Position numbers and translations under genes: made by a program. Of a DNA stretch of 64,000 nt, positions 45,181 through 58,045 are shown one piece after another. The stretch's first letter is position 1. Each line of letters starts with the position of its first letter. The DNA is from Casuarius casuarius (lineage: Eukaryota; Chordata; Aves; Casuariiformes; Casuariidae): positions 1,632,629 through 1,696,628 of the forward strand of contig PTFA01000011.1 in the NCBI GenBank assembly GCA_003342895.1, written 5' to 3'. The notes under the pieces were generated by a model. The model saw only the letters and a program-made list of their open reading frames with translations. It had not been told where the DNA came from and did no database searches.

Positions 45181-46858
45181 GGGTCATGGAAATCCTGCAG
45201 TTATTCTCAAACATGTCTAGAAATATGTTTTTCTGTAAGAGCTGATTTGTATGCAGAGTCTGTCATCTAAGCACTGACTATTCCAAGCAGTGGCAAAACA
45301 GGTTTCATATTTACTAAGTTGTTTACTGGTAAGAACTGCCTTTTGTTTACAGTCATAAAGGTCAGCAGCTATATTGACACCAACTTTTTCTTTTTTATAT
45401 TTTTATGTTTTATCAAAATATAAATTGAAAGAGTAAATTACGTCGAAAGGCCCTTAAAACAGTCGATTTAGATGTGTTTAGCTTTGATACTCAGTTTGTG
45501 GCATAATGCAGTATATCTAGCAGGCGATAAAGCACATACTTGAACCAGAATGATTAATAACTCCAATAATGGCACAGTGTTCAGATAATTCTGTTACATA
45601 ATTATAGTCATAATGAGCAAAACAGACAGTATGGAGAAGTGGTTTATCCACTGAGTTATGATATGTTACGTGAGTTTATGATGTCACATCTGTGGTGTGC
45701 AAGGAGAGTAAGTCGGGTACTAATGTTGTTCTCAAGCTTCTTCAATTCTGCTACACAATGATATGGATAAATATGGCTATATAAACATGCATTCCCATGT
45801 TCATGCATATGCACATGCAAACTGCTTTTTCATATGTATTGCCTGTAGATTAGGTGTAAAAACTTGGGATTGAGCAGTACTTGGATTACGCTTATGAGTA
45901 TTATGTATTAGGTTGTATGTCAGTCTCAAAGCAGAATAGAGCCCTTTCATTCCTTTCTTAGCACAGAGAGCAAAGAGGAGTCCTTTCCCTATTTAAACCT
46001 TACAGTAATTGTTTTTAAGGAACCATGTTTTAAAAGGATGGAGGATTTTCCGATAGATGAGTTGTATGTGTTGAAATGTGTGTTTTTGTGATTGTGTACA
46101 TTTATGCATTTCATATCCATTTTGTATGTACATCTGTATATGTATTTAATTATAAGGTTTTTGCAATCACAAACATCATTTGTTAATGCAGCTTTGATTT
46201 TTCTGAATATAAAAGGCCATAAATGGTAAATCCTGGAAAAATTACCAGGTACCTTGTCAACAAAAGCAGGATTTCTGTCTGTGAGGTTTTCTGTCAGAAG
46301 CTCTTTCCAAGCACATCAGAAATGCAGTAGTTCTTCATTAGTTTCTCAAATAATTCTGTTTTTGTAAGCTCAAAAATTACTTGTTACAATTGTGACTAAA
46401 ATGGCTTGTTGTGCTGATGAGCCTCAACTCTGTCTTCAGCTCAGTTCTCTGTCCGTATATCCATGGCAGTGAAGCATTTAACATTTGTCCCCACTGCGAG
46501 CATTATGGTTGCTGGGAACTTCCTGTCCATGGTATCAAGAGCAGTGAGATGGCTGGTTCAAAAGGACAGCACCTGACCTACAACCTTAGTTACTGTTGTC
46601 TAAAAACAGATGCTGATCTTGTGCAGTGGCTTTGCTTCTTTAGGCTTCTGTGGCTAAGAGGAGGATGGGTTGGGCAGTTTGCCTTCAGAATAGACATAGC
46701 TCATCCTCTGGAGACATTTATCAGCTTCTCCTGCCCAGCCAAATCCTGACCTGTATGTTCAGAAAATGAAACATTTATACAGTTGCACATTAAGAAAGAC
46801 ATTGCCTGTCCAAAAAAAAGGTTAAAACATTTTGGGTTACGTACTGAAATATTTTATT

Positions 46859-46908
46859 TGTGTGTGTGTGTATGTATGTGTATGTATGTATATATGTATG
46901 TATGTATA
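46859..46908 (+). repeat. (TG)n/(TATG)n microsatellite
   Basis: TG units pass into TATG/TATA units over about 50 bases. Confidence 0.93.
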
Positions 46909-47398
46909 GTGACAGACATTTAAAAGGTAAAAAATTTGTCAAAACAAATAAAACTTAAAATAATGTTCTGAAAGTGCTCATTTTAGTTCGTTTTTTGCAT
47001 TTTGCTTTTTCAAGAGGAAAATGTAACTGATTGATGGAGCGTTTACTGACTTTCCAGTCTGTTACCATACAAGTTGTCTTGCATGTGCTTTCTCAGCAGC
47101 AGGCAATCTCACAGGCCTTTACCTCTCAAATTCTGAGACTTAGTCCTATGTGAGCCCATGTTTTGACCTTCGTGTGATACAGACCATCAAACATTATCAA
47201 AATGAAAGAGGTATGATTGAGACGGCCTTCAAAGAAATGCAGTAGCTAAGGTGTTATTTGCCCTACTAAAATAAACAACTCCAGAATCTCAGGAAGCGCA
47301 AGAAGACTTCCTACATAAATGGAAAAGGTCACATTATCTAACTGTGTATTGGAGGCCAGAATAAGAAGCAGTATCAGCAATTTCTGTACACTCACCAA

Positions 47399-47440
47399 AA
47401 ATACATACATACATTATATATATACACACACATACACATG
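47399..47440 (+). repeat. (ATAC)n/(AT)n/(AC)n compound microsatellite
   Basis: ATAC units, then AT, then AC units in succession. Confidence 0.9.
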
Positions 47441-47814
47441 CACTTTTTTCTTTACTGGTGTTATATTGTCTGACAGAGTTGGCTTTAAGAACAAATGTAA
47501 ACCTGAAGTCTCCCCTTAGGGATAATAAAAGAAAGGTGGGGCATCATTGCTGTACTGTCACAGTGTGTTTCACTCCACAGGGGGAGGGAATTGGGCTGTT
47601 AAGGAACAGAGAAACACTCTCTCTCTCTCCTTTGGAGGCTCGGGAGAATCCTGCCTGATCCATTGCTGCTCTCCATCAGGTAGTGAGATTCTTCCAGGAG
47701 TTTTTGTACACGTGGGCCTCTGTTTTAAGAGGGCTGCAGAGATCAATAAACCTGTGTCTCACCCCTGCACTGTTTGCTGCAGGAAATAAATGCATGAGGT
47801 ACCCCGCTGCTTTG

Positions 47815-48190
47815 GCATATGAGCTTCCATGGTCATCCTCTCTCCTAGTTTGTGATGAAAAATGTTTCAGGTGCCCTTGTACTATTGAATTGTCAGCAGT
47901 GTCTGTGAAAACTTAAGAGGATATAAAGCGTATGCAACTTGAGGCATAGAAGTTACTAACATATGCAGATGATACTGTGTTCCTATGAAAAGACCTAACA
48001 GCATCTGTTCCAGAAACATTAAATGTAATATCCAAATTTGGAGTCATCTCAGGCTACTGGCTGAAATAACAATACCCTTGTCAAAATGCTTTCCATCAGT
48101 TTTATTTGCCCTGTGGAAATTGAAATGGAAAGCCAAGAATGTAAGTTACTCAGGAATGTAATTAAAATATGTGGTTAAACCAAATGGTTG
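47815..48190 (+). mobile_element. Fossil LINE reverse-transcriptase segment (L1/Tx1-like)
   Basis: In one frame the sequence shows LLTYADDTVFL (YADD at 47962-47973) and, about 20 codons later, ISKFGVISGYWLK. This is the spacing and wording of the RT palm and following helix in L1/Tx1-type LINEs (YADD ... LxxLxxFGxxSGYxxN). A further frame holds LKWKAKNVSY near 48120-48150, like the downstream W...I.YLG motif. In-frame stops and frame changes show it is dead. Sense orientation is +. Confidence 0.68.
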
Positions 48191-49869
48191 AGGAGAATAT
48201 GGGCTAGGTAATCAAACACAGAACAAAGGAATCCTTGAAAGCTGGACTTTGATGAATCTCAGTGTATTGGTGAATCCCTGTGAACTGTGAATTCCATTAG
48301 ACCTAAATTATGCAGCAAGACCTCCTGATTTATGTAAAAGCTGCACTGAGTTCTGCATAACTCTTTGCTGATCTCCTGGAGTTTCTTTTAACTAGTTTAA
48401 AAATGTACCACAAAGGGGAAAAAAAAAAAAAGGCTAACTAATGAGTGTTATTTATTTTGTTTTGTAGCAGATGAATACTAGTCCAGGGAGCTGTGGAGAG
48501 TTTTCTGTTCTGTTCTAATCAGTTCTGGCTGATAACGGGGATTTGGTAAGCATGTGTAGAGGGAGAGTGGGCGAGAAGGGAAAAGCAGAAAGGAAGGGAG
48601 GTATGCCTGTGGAGGCAAGGGGGAAGGCTTGCACCTGTGAGAAAGCAGCTTCCAAAGTATACTTCTTGAAAAGCATCCTTTCAGGACGCTTGAAAAATGT
48701 CCTTTTAGGTACCTCTTAGATACTTTTAATGTCCTAAATGTTCTTTTAATATCTTACTTTGAATGTCCTTCTGCTCACCTTCAGGATAATGCTGCAACAT
48801 ACTCCCTTTTTATACCTTTTTCTCAGGGAATTGTAAAGACATTTCCTTCCTATATTCTGCCTCCTCTTTCAAGAGCAACACTGTTGGAAATGGGGCAGCA
48901 AACAAGTCAGCTTCTCTATCTTAGAGGAAATTGCAGCCCCAGAGAAAAGGCAGGTGAGCAAGCTGAGGGCAAGAAAATGAGCATTTTTATTGTGTTGTGG
49001 AATAAACAGACAAATCTGCATGATCTTTGAGAAAAGCAAATAAGAGAGTGTTTGTGCAACCACTCATGAACAGATTATGCATAGCACATATCAGTATCAC
49101 TATACCTCAAGACAGTAGAGATAACTGGAACTCAACTACGATTGTGCTTTTCTGCCATTTTCTTTTCAAATATACAAAAAGTAATTTCCCTGTTAGTTTC
49201 TTTGTTGTTTTTTTATATGTCACAATATGACATGCAAGCCTTATATAAAAGCAACTTCAGTATTTGCCAGATTTTATCCTTTAGCTAATGACATCTGACA
49301 TAGTTCTATTATGGCTTGTCAAAAGCATTCTCCACTGTGGAACAGAGTGGAAAAACAGATTACACACACAAACGACTGTGGACTGTTACAGTCAAGTAGG
49401 GGACTAACAAGCTCTTGGCTTTCTTATTATGATGTGCAATAAGAGAGGGAAGTATACTGAAAGAGGGGTACAATAAAAAGATTAAGACTACAGCAACGGA
49501 AGAAAAATATGAAATACTAAATGAGAGACAGCACTGCTTTTACCAGTTTTGATTCGGATGGAGCAGTAGCAACATTGAACCCCCTGTAGGAAAAGGTCTG
49601 TGAGTGTGGTGAGGAGAGGAGAATTCCTTTGGAGAAGTATGGATAATAAAGTTTTTTGGAACCCCCATTATGTGTGTTGGGAATGAGGAGGTTCTGCTTA
49701 GTTCATTTTGCTATCTTAGTAGAAAAATGTCTTTTGAGGACTTTGTTAGAAATCAGGCAACCATGCTCTATTTAGTGGTCATAGCTGATTTAAATACTTT
49801 GTAAATTCAAAGCAAAATCCCACAGCTTTCATAATCAAAGTGAATGGCTGTGTATTGGTGCAGTGTTCT

Positions 49870-49990
49870 TACCAGAAGTACTGCATTGGTGGGAGAAAGT
49901 NTTGAAAATCAGATCTGGGTTCAGTAGTCTGCTCCGTCACTGAATATGGCCTACTGGGATGCTTACTTAACTATATGAAATATTGGCTAA
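49870..49990 (+). mobile_element. MIR-like SINE fragment
   Basis: aatcagatctgggttcagta gtctgctccgtcactgaa matches the MIR core pattern (tcagacctgggttcaaatcctgctctgccactt). Confidence 0.55.
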
Positions 49991-51739
49991 AAATGAGACT
50001 TTATTTTCTTCCAGGAGAAACTAAAACAGCACATATTGGCCATCTCTTACTTCCAGAAAATATTCAAGTAAAAGTGAAAATCATTTAAGTTTTCAGTTAC
50101 CAGTTTGTCGAAGTTGGGGCAAAGAGCATGGGGCATACACAGTCACTACTCTGATCTTTCAGATGGTGCTGATGTGTCTGTCCCCAGCACATGATTTTTG
50201 ACTGAAGATAGCTTTTTTATAAGACAGACCGTAGTAATCATGAAACATTTGTCAGAAAATGCTTTCGTTGGCTAATCTTCCTAGCTGCCTCATAAGCTTT
50301 GAAGGGTCTAGTGGGCTTGGCACATTTTTTCCTTAGCAGTGTGCANAGTTTCCAACAGAAACAGGCACCATAGAGCTCTCGTGACCCCATTTGATAAATG
50401 TTTTTTTGATAGTAACCAAATTAAAATTCCTTCTTTAAAAAAGTCAAAACTACTCTTGAGGANAATGGATGGAACACAGACCTGGGCTTCACACACTTTC
50501 CCCTTTATAAGTATCTGTGTATTTCACTGAGAAATTTCCACTCCTTTCAGCTCTGTTTAAGGCAGACGCTTGCATAAATGTTTCCTCACTGTTGTGGTGG
50601 GTGTATGTTCCTGTAACTATGTGATGGTTCTATAGATGGGGTAGTATCGTGATCACTGACCAGTGTGCTATGATGGTGCAAGTCAGTCATAGTCATAGGG
50701 GAAAAGAAACAAATCTGTTACCCTAAAACTGTAATCAATTCCACAAGAGGTTTCCAGAAGTTCTTTAGAGCTAAGTCTTTTGTCAAAGAAGATNAAGCAC
50801 TAGAAGGCAGCACAACTACCCAAATTTGAATGAAAATAGCACTTCAGCTAAGGTAAGTGATATACCTGCATTGTTTTTTCCAAAGTGATGCTTCCCTGAG
50901 TTAGAAAGATGGTTTTCATCTTTAAAGACCGTAACAGTTTGGCCTGACCTTACTTCTGACAAGTCTAATCAAATAAAGCCGTGAAAATAAGCAAGAAGAG
51001 GCTCATTTGCATGCAGCATTAGAGTAACTCTCACAGGGATCCAAGACAGATTTGGATTAGCTGTTGCTGTTTCTTTGTCACTCTCATATTATTCTGTTGT
51101 AATACTTACATACCAGCACCTGCGTCAATGATGGGTGCTGACAGAACTCCTTCTGATCTTCCCTTTTTCTCAAATAACTTACTTTGCTACTTGAGAAANT
51201 CTCTGGAGAGGTCTGCCGTGCTTCCATAAGAATCTGAGAATGAATGGCTTTCAGATGGCATACTTCAGTATGGTACAAACAGACTAACAAAGCAAAATTC
51301 TATCTCTGAATAGATGTTCTTGTCTTTTAACTGGTTTAGAGGTGGTCACGAGTTTGCTATGTATAAAAATGTAGTTTACATTTCATATGCACTTTTTCCC
51401 CTTTATTTAATGTGCTCAGTTCTGTTAAGCATCCTCCCCAAAAGAGAAAGTAAGTTGGTGCTCTCTACCGTAAGTAAAACACAGGGTAGCACAAGTGTGT
51501 TAAGGCAGGGGGTGGACAAGGAGAGCAACACGAAGGTAACAGCAAAATTCTAACTTAATCTTTTTATGATTATAGCCTTACTCAGAACTTTAAGTCAAGC
51601 ATGTGTGTATTGCTGAGGGTTAAATGGAGGTTTCTGGTTTGGACATTTCGTTAGCTTTTGCCCAGAAATAAGTGCGGCTCCAAACTCCTCATCCTCTCTG
51701 ATGAAATTAGGACTGCCTATACAGAGGATTTAGTGTTAA

Positions 51740-52130
51740 GAGTACCTGATGAACATATGGTTGAAAAGGGTCTCCCACATCACCAGTTCTAGTTCCCCAC
51801 TTTGATAAGTCTCGAATCATATGCCTGCCATAAACTGACAAAGCTTTGTCTTAAAGGATTCGGGTTTTTTCACTCATTCCAGAACAAATCTGGAATCACA
51901 TTACTCAAGATGTAGAAAACTAAATGGCAGCCTAAATGTATTCACAACCAGTTAATACCTAGTTGTTCTTGAGCCAGCATTGGGCTTAAGCCTTAAATGT
52001 GACCCTTGCCCTCCTCAAATGGGGCTCCAACATTTCCTTCTAGTATGGGATAAAGAGTAGCATCCCACCTGGGATATCTTCTAGGAGATTTAGATGAGAT
52101 TAGTGCACATCCCTGCCTGCTTCCTGTGTT
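51740..52130 (-). mobile_element. CR1/L3-like LINE fragment (minus orientation)
   Basis: accagttaatacctagttgt tcttgagccagcattg, then ttaagccttaaatgtgaccc, recalls the reverse complement of CR1-L3 elements (tgttcttgtgccaacattg...cttaaatagctcttc). Strongly diverged and called from memory. Confidence 0.45.
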
Positions 52131-53094
52131 CACTACCACACCAACAACAATACAGCAGCTATTATTGCCTTCATTTGGGGATGGTAGGCCAGAAAAGACA
52201 TGGAAATACGTATGATAAAGTTCTTAAAAGTATTCTCTGATTGTTTCAACATGAAATAAGATGATAAGGGAAATTTTTGAGTGATATCTTAGGCTATTTG
52301 GGTTTTTTTTCCCTACGTTGGTTTATTTTTAGGAGAGAACTAAGCAGTTTGTGTAACTGAAAAGATAAAATACAAATGGGCAGTGTGAGGACATAGCATC
52401 CGAAAATTTCCTAACTTGGTTGTGCTTCCTGTTAAATTTACAATTTGTGCTACCTCTCTGTTACTGCAATAAGAAAATACTGACATTAGGAAGGAATTCA
52501 GGGATGAGTGGCAAATTTTATTCCTGAGTTAATGGAGATGAATCCATGAAGAACAGGTAAAAGCTAACTCTTTGGTGGAAGTTAGATAAGCAGTGTTGTG
52601 AAGGAATAAGTGCCAGTATCTGAAAGACATACACAAAAGAGAGCAAAGGGTTTTAGTGTTATGAAAACGGGAATAGCTAGGGGAAGTGGTATGAGATTAA
52701 GAAAAAACTTGGAGGTCAGTTATCAGGAAAGCTTGNCTGGCAGTGTGTTTAAGTAGCTGATGGAATAATTTCCTATGAGAAGGAGAAGAATCCAGGCCAT
52801 CTGAGTAGTTTAAAACTAGGCTGTGAAAGAGGATTACAAAAGGTGTAGGGAGGAATAATCTTGTGTTGGCAAGATATAGACTTAATAGCACTTTTTTATT
52901 GGTAATTTTTACAATTCTATGGCTAAGCAGGGAAATGTTTAATGTTCCTGGTACAGCAGCTGAGGGTAAGAGAAGGAAGATTGACATATCCAGCACTGTT
53001 ATAATTCATTTCATTACTTCACATAGGGCTTTTATATTGTCACGCCCATAAAGCACCTGTGTGTGTGTGTGCTTATAGCCAATTCATCTTTATA

Positions 53095-53165
53095 TACTGC
53101 TGCTGATCCCATTGAAGTGAATGGCAAAACTCCCATCAATTTTAATGGTTGTGGGATATGGCCCA
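53095..53165. repeat. Ancient sauropsid interspersed repeat core
   Basis: cccattgaagtgaatggcaa aactcccatcaattttaatg g followed by gggatatggccc closely resembles a motif common in bird, turtle and crocodile DNA (cccattgaagtcaatggcaaaactcccattgacttcaatggg...ggccc). I do not know its family name with certainty. Confidence 0.5.
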
Positions 53166-54704
53166 TTTTGTAGATACACAATGTATATTTCCAGCACACG
53201 GTACTTCTGTGTATAACATGCTTCTCATGTGAGGTTCTGGGAATGTTGTATAAAGTGGTTAAGTCAGAACCATTGATACAGTCTCCAGCTGATGAGATAA
53301 AATAATCTATCTTCAAAAGGAGATTGAAACGTTGACTTATTTATTTATTTTAAACACAGGATGCACATGGAAGCTCTCCCTGTTTAAAAGGACTATCTTT
53401 GGAAAATTTGCCCAAATAAATTGCAGGAGGTAACTGGGTTAGAAATGGATGTTACACTTCAAAGGTTAACATTGTGCTTTTCAAAAATTGAAAAATAGGA
53501 AGCATCAAAGAAAATTGAAGGCAGCATGGATCGGTAGGTTAGTATATTACATAATAGCCTGCAGTACCAGAGAGGCTCAGAAAGGTCCCTTTCGGAAAGC
53601 ATGTTTGGATAGATACTTGCTTAATTAGCAAGCTGCCAACCAAAATTATACTTAATTATTGATTCTTTGGGTATCTTAGCTAGTCTTCTTACTGAGAAAT
53701 ATATTAGGCAGTGGAAAGATGTCTGTTCTCTCCAAACCCCATCATCCTTGAGCTTATTTAAAGAAAATGTACAGAGTATGAGCCATATTTTAGTAGCTGT
53801 AAACCCTTGCCGGTTGTGCACCGAAAGATCTTGATTCATAACAGCATTCAGAATGTGTGTACTGGAAATAGAATTATCTGACAGGCCCATGTCGTAACTT
53901 GAGAGGCTTCTTTTCTTCACAGTAATGTTAAGTTGTATAGCATTCACATTGCCAGCTTAATGAGAGAGTAGGGTTTGTAGAGGACCCAAATGGGAAGTTT
54001 GCAGTTTAACTGAAACTCCTGGTGTGAAATTATCAGTTACATACCAGTAGAGAGTAAATAATTCATCAGTCTGCACGGCAGGTGACTGATCACCTAGCCT
54101 ACTGTACAATATGTTCTTTCATTCAGTACCTGCCGCAGCCGCGCAGTTTAGAATTGGATTGTGCAAAGACTTATGAACTCTTTCCGTGACTGGATGTATG
54201 CAGGAATATAGCCAACTTGTTGAACTACACTTTCCTTTACTTAGAGCGGTAAGAACAAGGAAGAGTATGTCTTTATGAATGTGTTGATTTAGGTAATTGT
54301 GCTGTTTTGGGATTACACAGTAATTGAGTAGACAAATACCACCATTTTGAAGCACATTAGCATCAGCTCAGCATACAAGAAGTCCACTTGCGTGCAGTGC
54401 CTTGCAACCACTCTTGTATAAGAGTAATTACCTAAGACATACATAAACTAACTGGTTTTGGTTGGTTTGATTTGGTTTTCACTTTCTTGGAATTTTCACA
54501 GATTCTTTTTTTATATAAGTAGTCTTTTTAAAAAATTCTAAATACGAGGTTGACTTGAACTGTTGGGTTGGGATTTATATTCCTACCCTGTTCTCAAGAG
54601 AATGCAGACCTTGAATAAGTGCTGAAAACAGTTTCACGTAGAGCTATATCCCTCTGAGTGTTGAACTGTACACCGTATTGCCATTCATTGTAGAAGCAAC
54701 TGTG

Positions 54705-54990
54705 GCTTCGTGGAGAGGATAGCCTTGTGGTTAAAGCACTAGGCTGAAGTTCAGGAGATCAGAGTTCAGTTCCTAGTCTTGATATTGATTTCCTTTGGGC
54801 AATTCGCTTCTGGTGTGGTTTTTAGAAGCNCTTAGTGTAGGCCTAACTTCGCTATCGAAATCAAAGATTCCTATTGACTTCTTTGAAAACAAAGTTAAGA
54901 CATACTGACGCACATTTGCTGTTTTTGGCCTTAACCTCTCCAGGCCTGATTTTTCCATCTGTAGGCTGGGAATTGTTAAAGAATAGCGAA
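54705..54990 (+). mobile_element. MIR/tRNA-derived SINE with internal insertion
   Basis: gatagccttgtggttaaagc actaggctgaagttcaggag then atcagagttcagttcctag gives a tRNA-like head with A-box-like and B-box-like segments, followed by tttgggcaattcgctt. After about 90 unrelated bases the 3' part returns as ttaacctctccaggcctgat ttttccatctgtaggctggg. This is the clearest SINE in the window. Confidence 0.7.
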
Positions 54991-55079
54991 CTGAAACTGT
55001 CTAGAGGTAGCCGCTTAGCACGACTTATATAAAACTTGCTTAGCATGAGTAGCTAAATTTGCTGAAGCCTTAGGCTGCA

Positions 55080-55700
55080 CTTAAATAAAATAATGAACTT
55101 AGTCCAGTAAGAAAAGGGCCTCAGAGCTAGTTCAAGCTGGGAAGATAAGGGAGTTACAAGCAGTCTGCATTCCTGCGTCTCACACTCCGAAAGGGAGGGT
55201 GTCAAGGCTTTGAAATAAGACCAGTGCAGGGCATTAGGACCTTGAAGGGCAAAGCCTTAGCTCACTGCTGGGGCAGTGTTAATTGTTATGATTTAGAATC
55301 ACCTCCTCCTCCTCAGGACCTTGAGAGAAAACAGTAAGACCCAACAAAAATAAAGGTACAACTGTCAGCAGAGACCGCAAAAAATAAAGATAAGGAGAAA
55401 AAAGGCTTACCTAGGAACAACGATGAGATCCAATGAGGAGCAGGAGACCCCAGACCTAAAAATTACTATTGGTCTAACTACCGTGTGAGGGGTGGAAAAC
55501 TTAAGTTGAAAAAACTATAATTGCCCAGGATTTTTTTTGTTGGGGTCCCTCTTAGGAGGCACCCAGCTCGAGCTGTAATTACTGCACGTGTGTAACTAAA
55601 ATTTAATTATTTAGTTTGCTTTGATTTGTCTCTGAACTTTTCTGCGGGAACCTAGGATCGGGCCCTGTTATGGTGGCCGACAAGCCTAATTGCCATAACA
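55080..55700. other. Unassigned moderately GC-rich block, perhaps an old transposon
   Basis: The base texture differs from its surroundings, with runs such as gggtgtcaaggctttg, cttaggaggcacccagctcg and ctgcgggaacctaggatcgg gccctg. It may be an LTR or DNA-transposon fragment. No terminal repeats, target duplication or coding motif could be established. Confidence 0.3.
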
Positions 55701-56351
55701 GAATGATGGGTTTTACTCACAAAAATGATGTGCGGTAAATTCACTAATACGCATAAGGCACATAGAGTAACAAAAGCCAAGCTGGTAGCCAGACATCTAC
55801 AAAGTAAATGAATGCTACTGGGCCATCACTCTGCCAATTTGCAAAAGATGGATGACGTGAGACTTTATTTTTAAAAATATGGGGCTACTTTTAATAGGAA
55901 AATTCTTTATTTTTGTTGAGAATATGCCAGGTTTTAATAACAGAGGGTGAGGATGACAAGAATTTTTTCCCACTAGGTTTATTCTTGTGTCCTGTCTTAA
56001 AANACAGAGTCTTACAACTCACGACAGCTGTCAGTAGCTTGCAGATTATTTCCACCCTCCCTAGCAGATGCTACAGTGGCAGTTGGCAGTGTGCTGTGAA
56101 CTCTGGAGATGTCAAAGATTAAAATTAGTGAGAGTGAAAGTTGTAAACAAAAAGATGAAAAATTCTTTCTTCGGCAAAAGCCTGTCTTCCGTACGTTTTC
56201 TTGCCTTCTTCCATAATCTAAAATGCAGTAACTTTTAAACTCAGCTCTTCTTCAGTCTGAGATATGTTGCTGCTTTTTTAGAATTATTGATGCTTGACCC
56301 AAGAAACACAAAGGACATGTTTTATTTCTCTTCAAGTTGCATTGCTCCCAG

Positions 56352-56391
56352 TGCAGAAGAGAAAATTGGCTCTCAATGCAGAAGAGAAAAT
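56352..56391 (+). repeat. 25-bp-period imperfect duplication
   Basis: tgcagaagagaaaat at 56352-56366 recurs at 56377-56391. Confidence 0.9.
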
Positions 56392-57934
56392 GTTTTGGAA
56401 AAGCATGTACAGTTTTTCTTTTGGGGCTGCAGATGCAGTGGATGTCAAAAGGGGACATTATNACAGTTAACTCTATGAAGACTATTCCATTGCTTAAAGG
56501 AACACAACATTTTGTAGCTTTTGAAGTTTGTATGCAGTTAAAGTTTTTTTGGAAGAGGGAAGTAGCTACTAGTTCCAAAGAGAAGGGATGTCTGCGGAAG
56601 AGTCAGAGAGATGTGTAGCGCTGAAGAGAAAATAGAATTACCAGACACTTTATGCTAGGTGCAATCACTGTAGTTAAAGAAGCACAAAGGGCTATGGCTG
56701 GAACGAATATTACACATACTTGCAAATAGAAAAATACATGTAAGGTGGGTTTTGAACCCCAATTTTCCAATGTGGCGCCAAAATACTGTAGTGTGCACCT
56801 AATAAATATCTGCAAGAGTGGGTGAAAGGAAATGGAAGAGGTTTATGGTAGTGCCTGGAATACCAATTTGTGAGTTATTTCCGTGGGTGTTTTTAAGTGA
56901 CAGAAAATGTGAATCACTGACTCAAAGTGACAAAAAAAAAGCCTCAGGAACAAAACAGAACTCAAAACTGCTGGACTTGTCCCTTGTTTATGGTTTGATG
57001 TGCATAAATTTGTAAAGCTGGAACTTCTCATGCTGTACAAGCAGCAAAACCTTTACTGACCTTACAGCTTGGGAAATTCTAAGTTCAGGAAGTTGAAATG
57101 TAACAGCCACTTAAATTGGAAGCTGTTTTTTCACATGATGTTTNTGAGAATGAGAATATAATAAGCTGAGAATAACTAGAGTTATCATTAATGGTGATCA
57201 GTGTTGGAAGAGTTATCTTTACCTCATTCTTTGGGCAGTCTCTCAGAGAACTACATAGAAGATGACATGACATGGGGCAGAATTACCCCCTGCCACCACT
57301 GTCTACTGAATGGCTCCTTGCTTTCTTCTGAAGTATTTGGCAGTGATTTTTCCCAGAGATTCAAGATTGGATTATGTAGACTTTGTCTTATACCAGATGG
57401 TAATATCTGTGTTCCTATAAAAAAGGTCTAAACAGGATTGTTTTGGTTTTGGGTTTTTTTTTTTAAGCTTCCCCCTGCACACACACATGCACTCATGTAT
57501 GCACACCCTCTTCTGCCTGAAAGATACTTACAGATAGCTGAAGTCTGATTAGGTTCATGGGATCAGAGATAAGGAAGTGAAAGCTGATTAACTGAGATGT
57601 CATGTGTTTTGTTTTTTCTTTTTTATTGAAACTTTTGGATCATTGATTTCTTTTTACGTATTTTGAATATGCAGAACATTTGGAAGGAGAAAAACACCTG
57701 TGGTAGGCTAGAGATATTTTTTTAAAAATCTGAAACCTTCTGAAGCTTTTTTTAAAAAAAGGGATGGAGGAGAATTTGCTATTTCTGAAATAGTTATGCT
57801 GTGAAACAAGAGAATATAAAAAGCTTTCTAAAAAGCTTATGCTTTGTTGAATCCTACAATAAAAGGAAAATGAGAGCTCTTTCACTCTTCACATGATACC
57901 TTTAGTCTGCCTGAAATGGAGTAAGGGTAGTAGT

Positions 57935-58045
57935 AGCTAAGTGACTTAGGTGTCAAAGTCATATTCACTTCCCAGGAGACTTAGGCTTTCAAAATCATTT
58001 CAGCACTTCTGAAGGTGTTAACTTAAAGCTCTGAACAGACTAGCT
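57935..58045. repeat. Ancient repeat (acttaggtg/acttaggct family)
   Basis: gtgacttaggtgtcaaagtc, cccaggagacttaggctttc and gcacttctgaaggtgttaac recall a widespread amniote repeat with text like gtgacttaggcacctaagtcccattttcaaaag. Family name not assigned. Confidence 0.45.

Noticed and set aside
46411..46749. 112-codon frame downstream of NSUN3, first ATG at 46417
   Set aside because: Cys/Trp-rich chance-like composition, no recognised domain, no conserved start context, and no neighbouring exons with matching phase.
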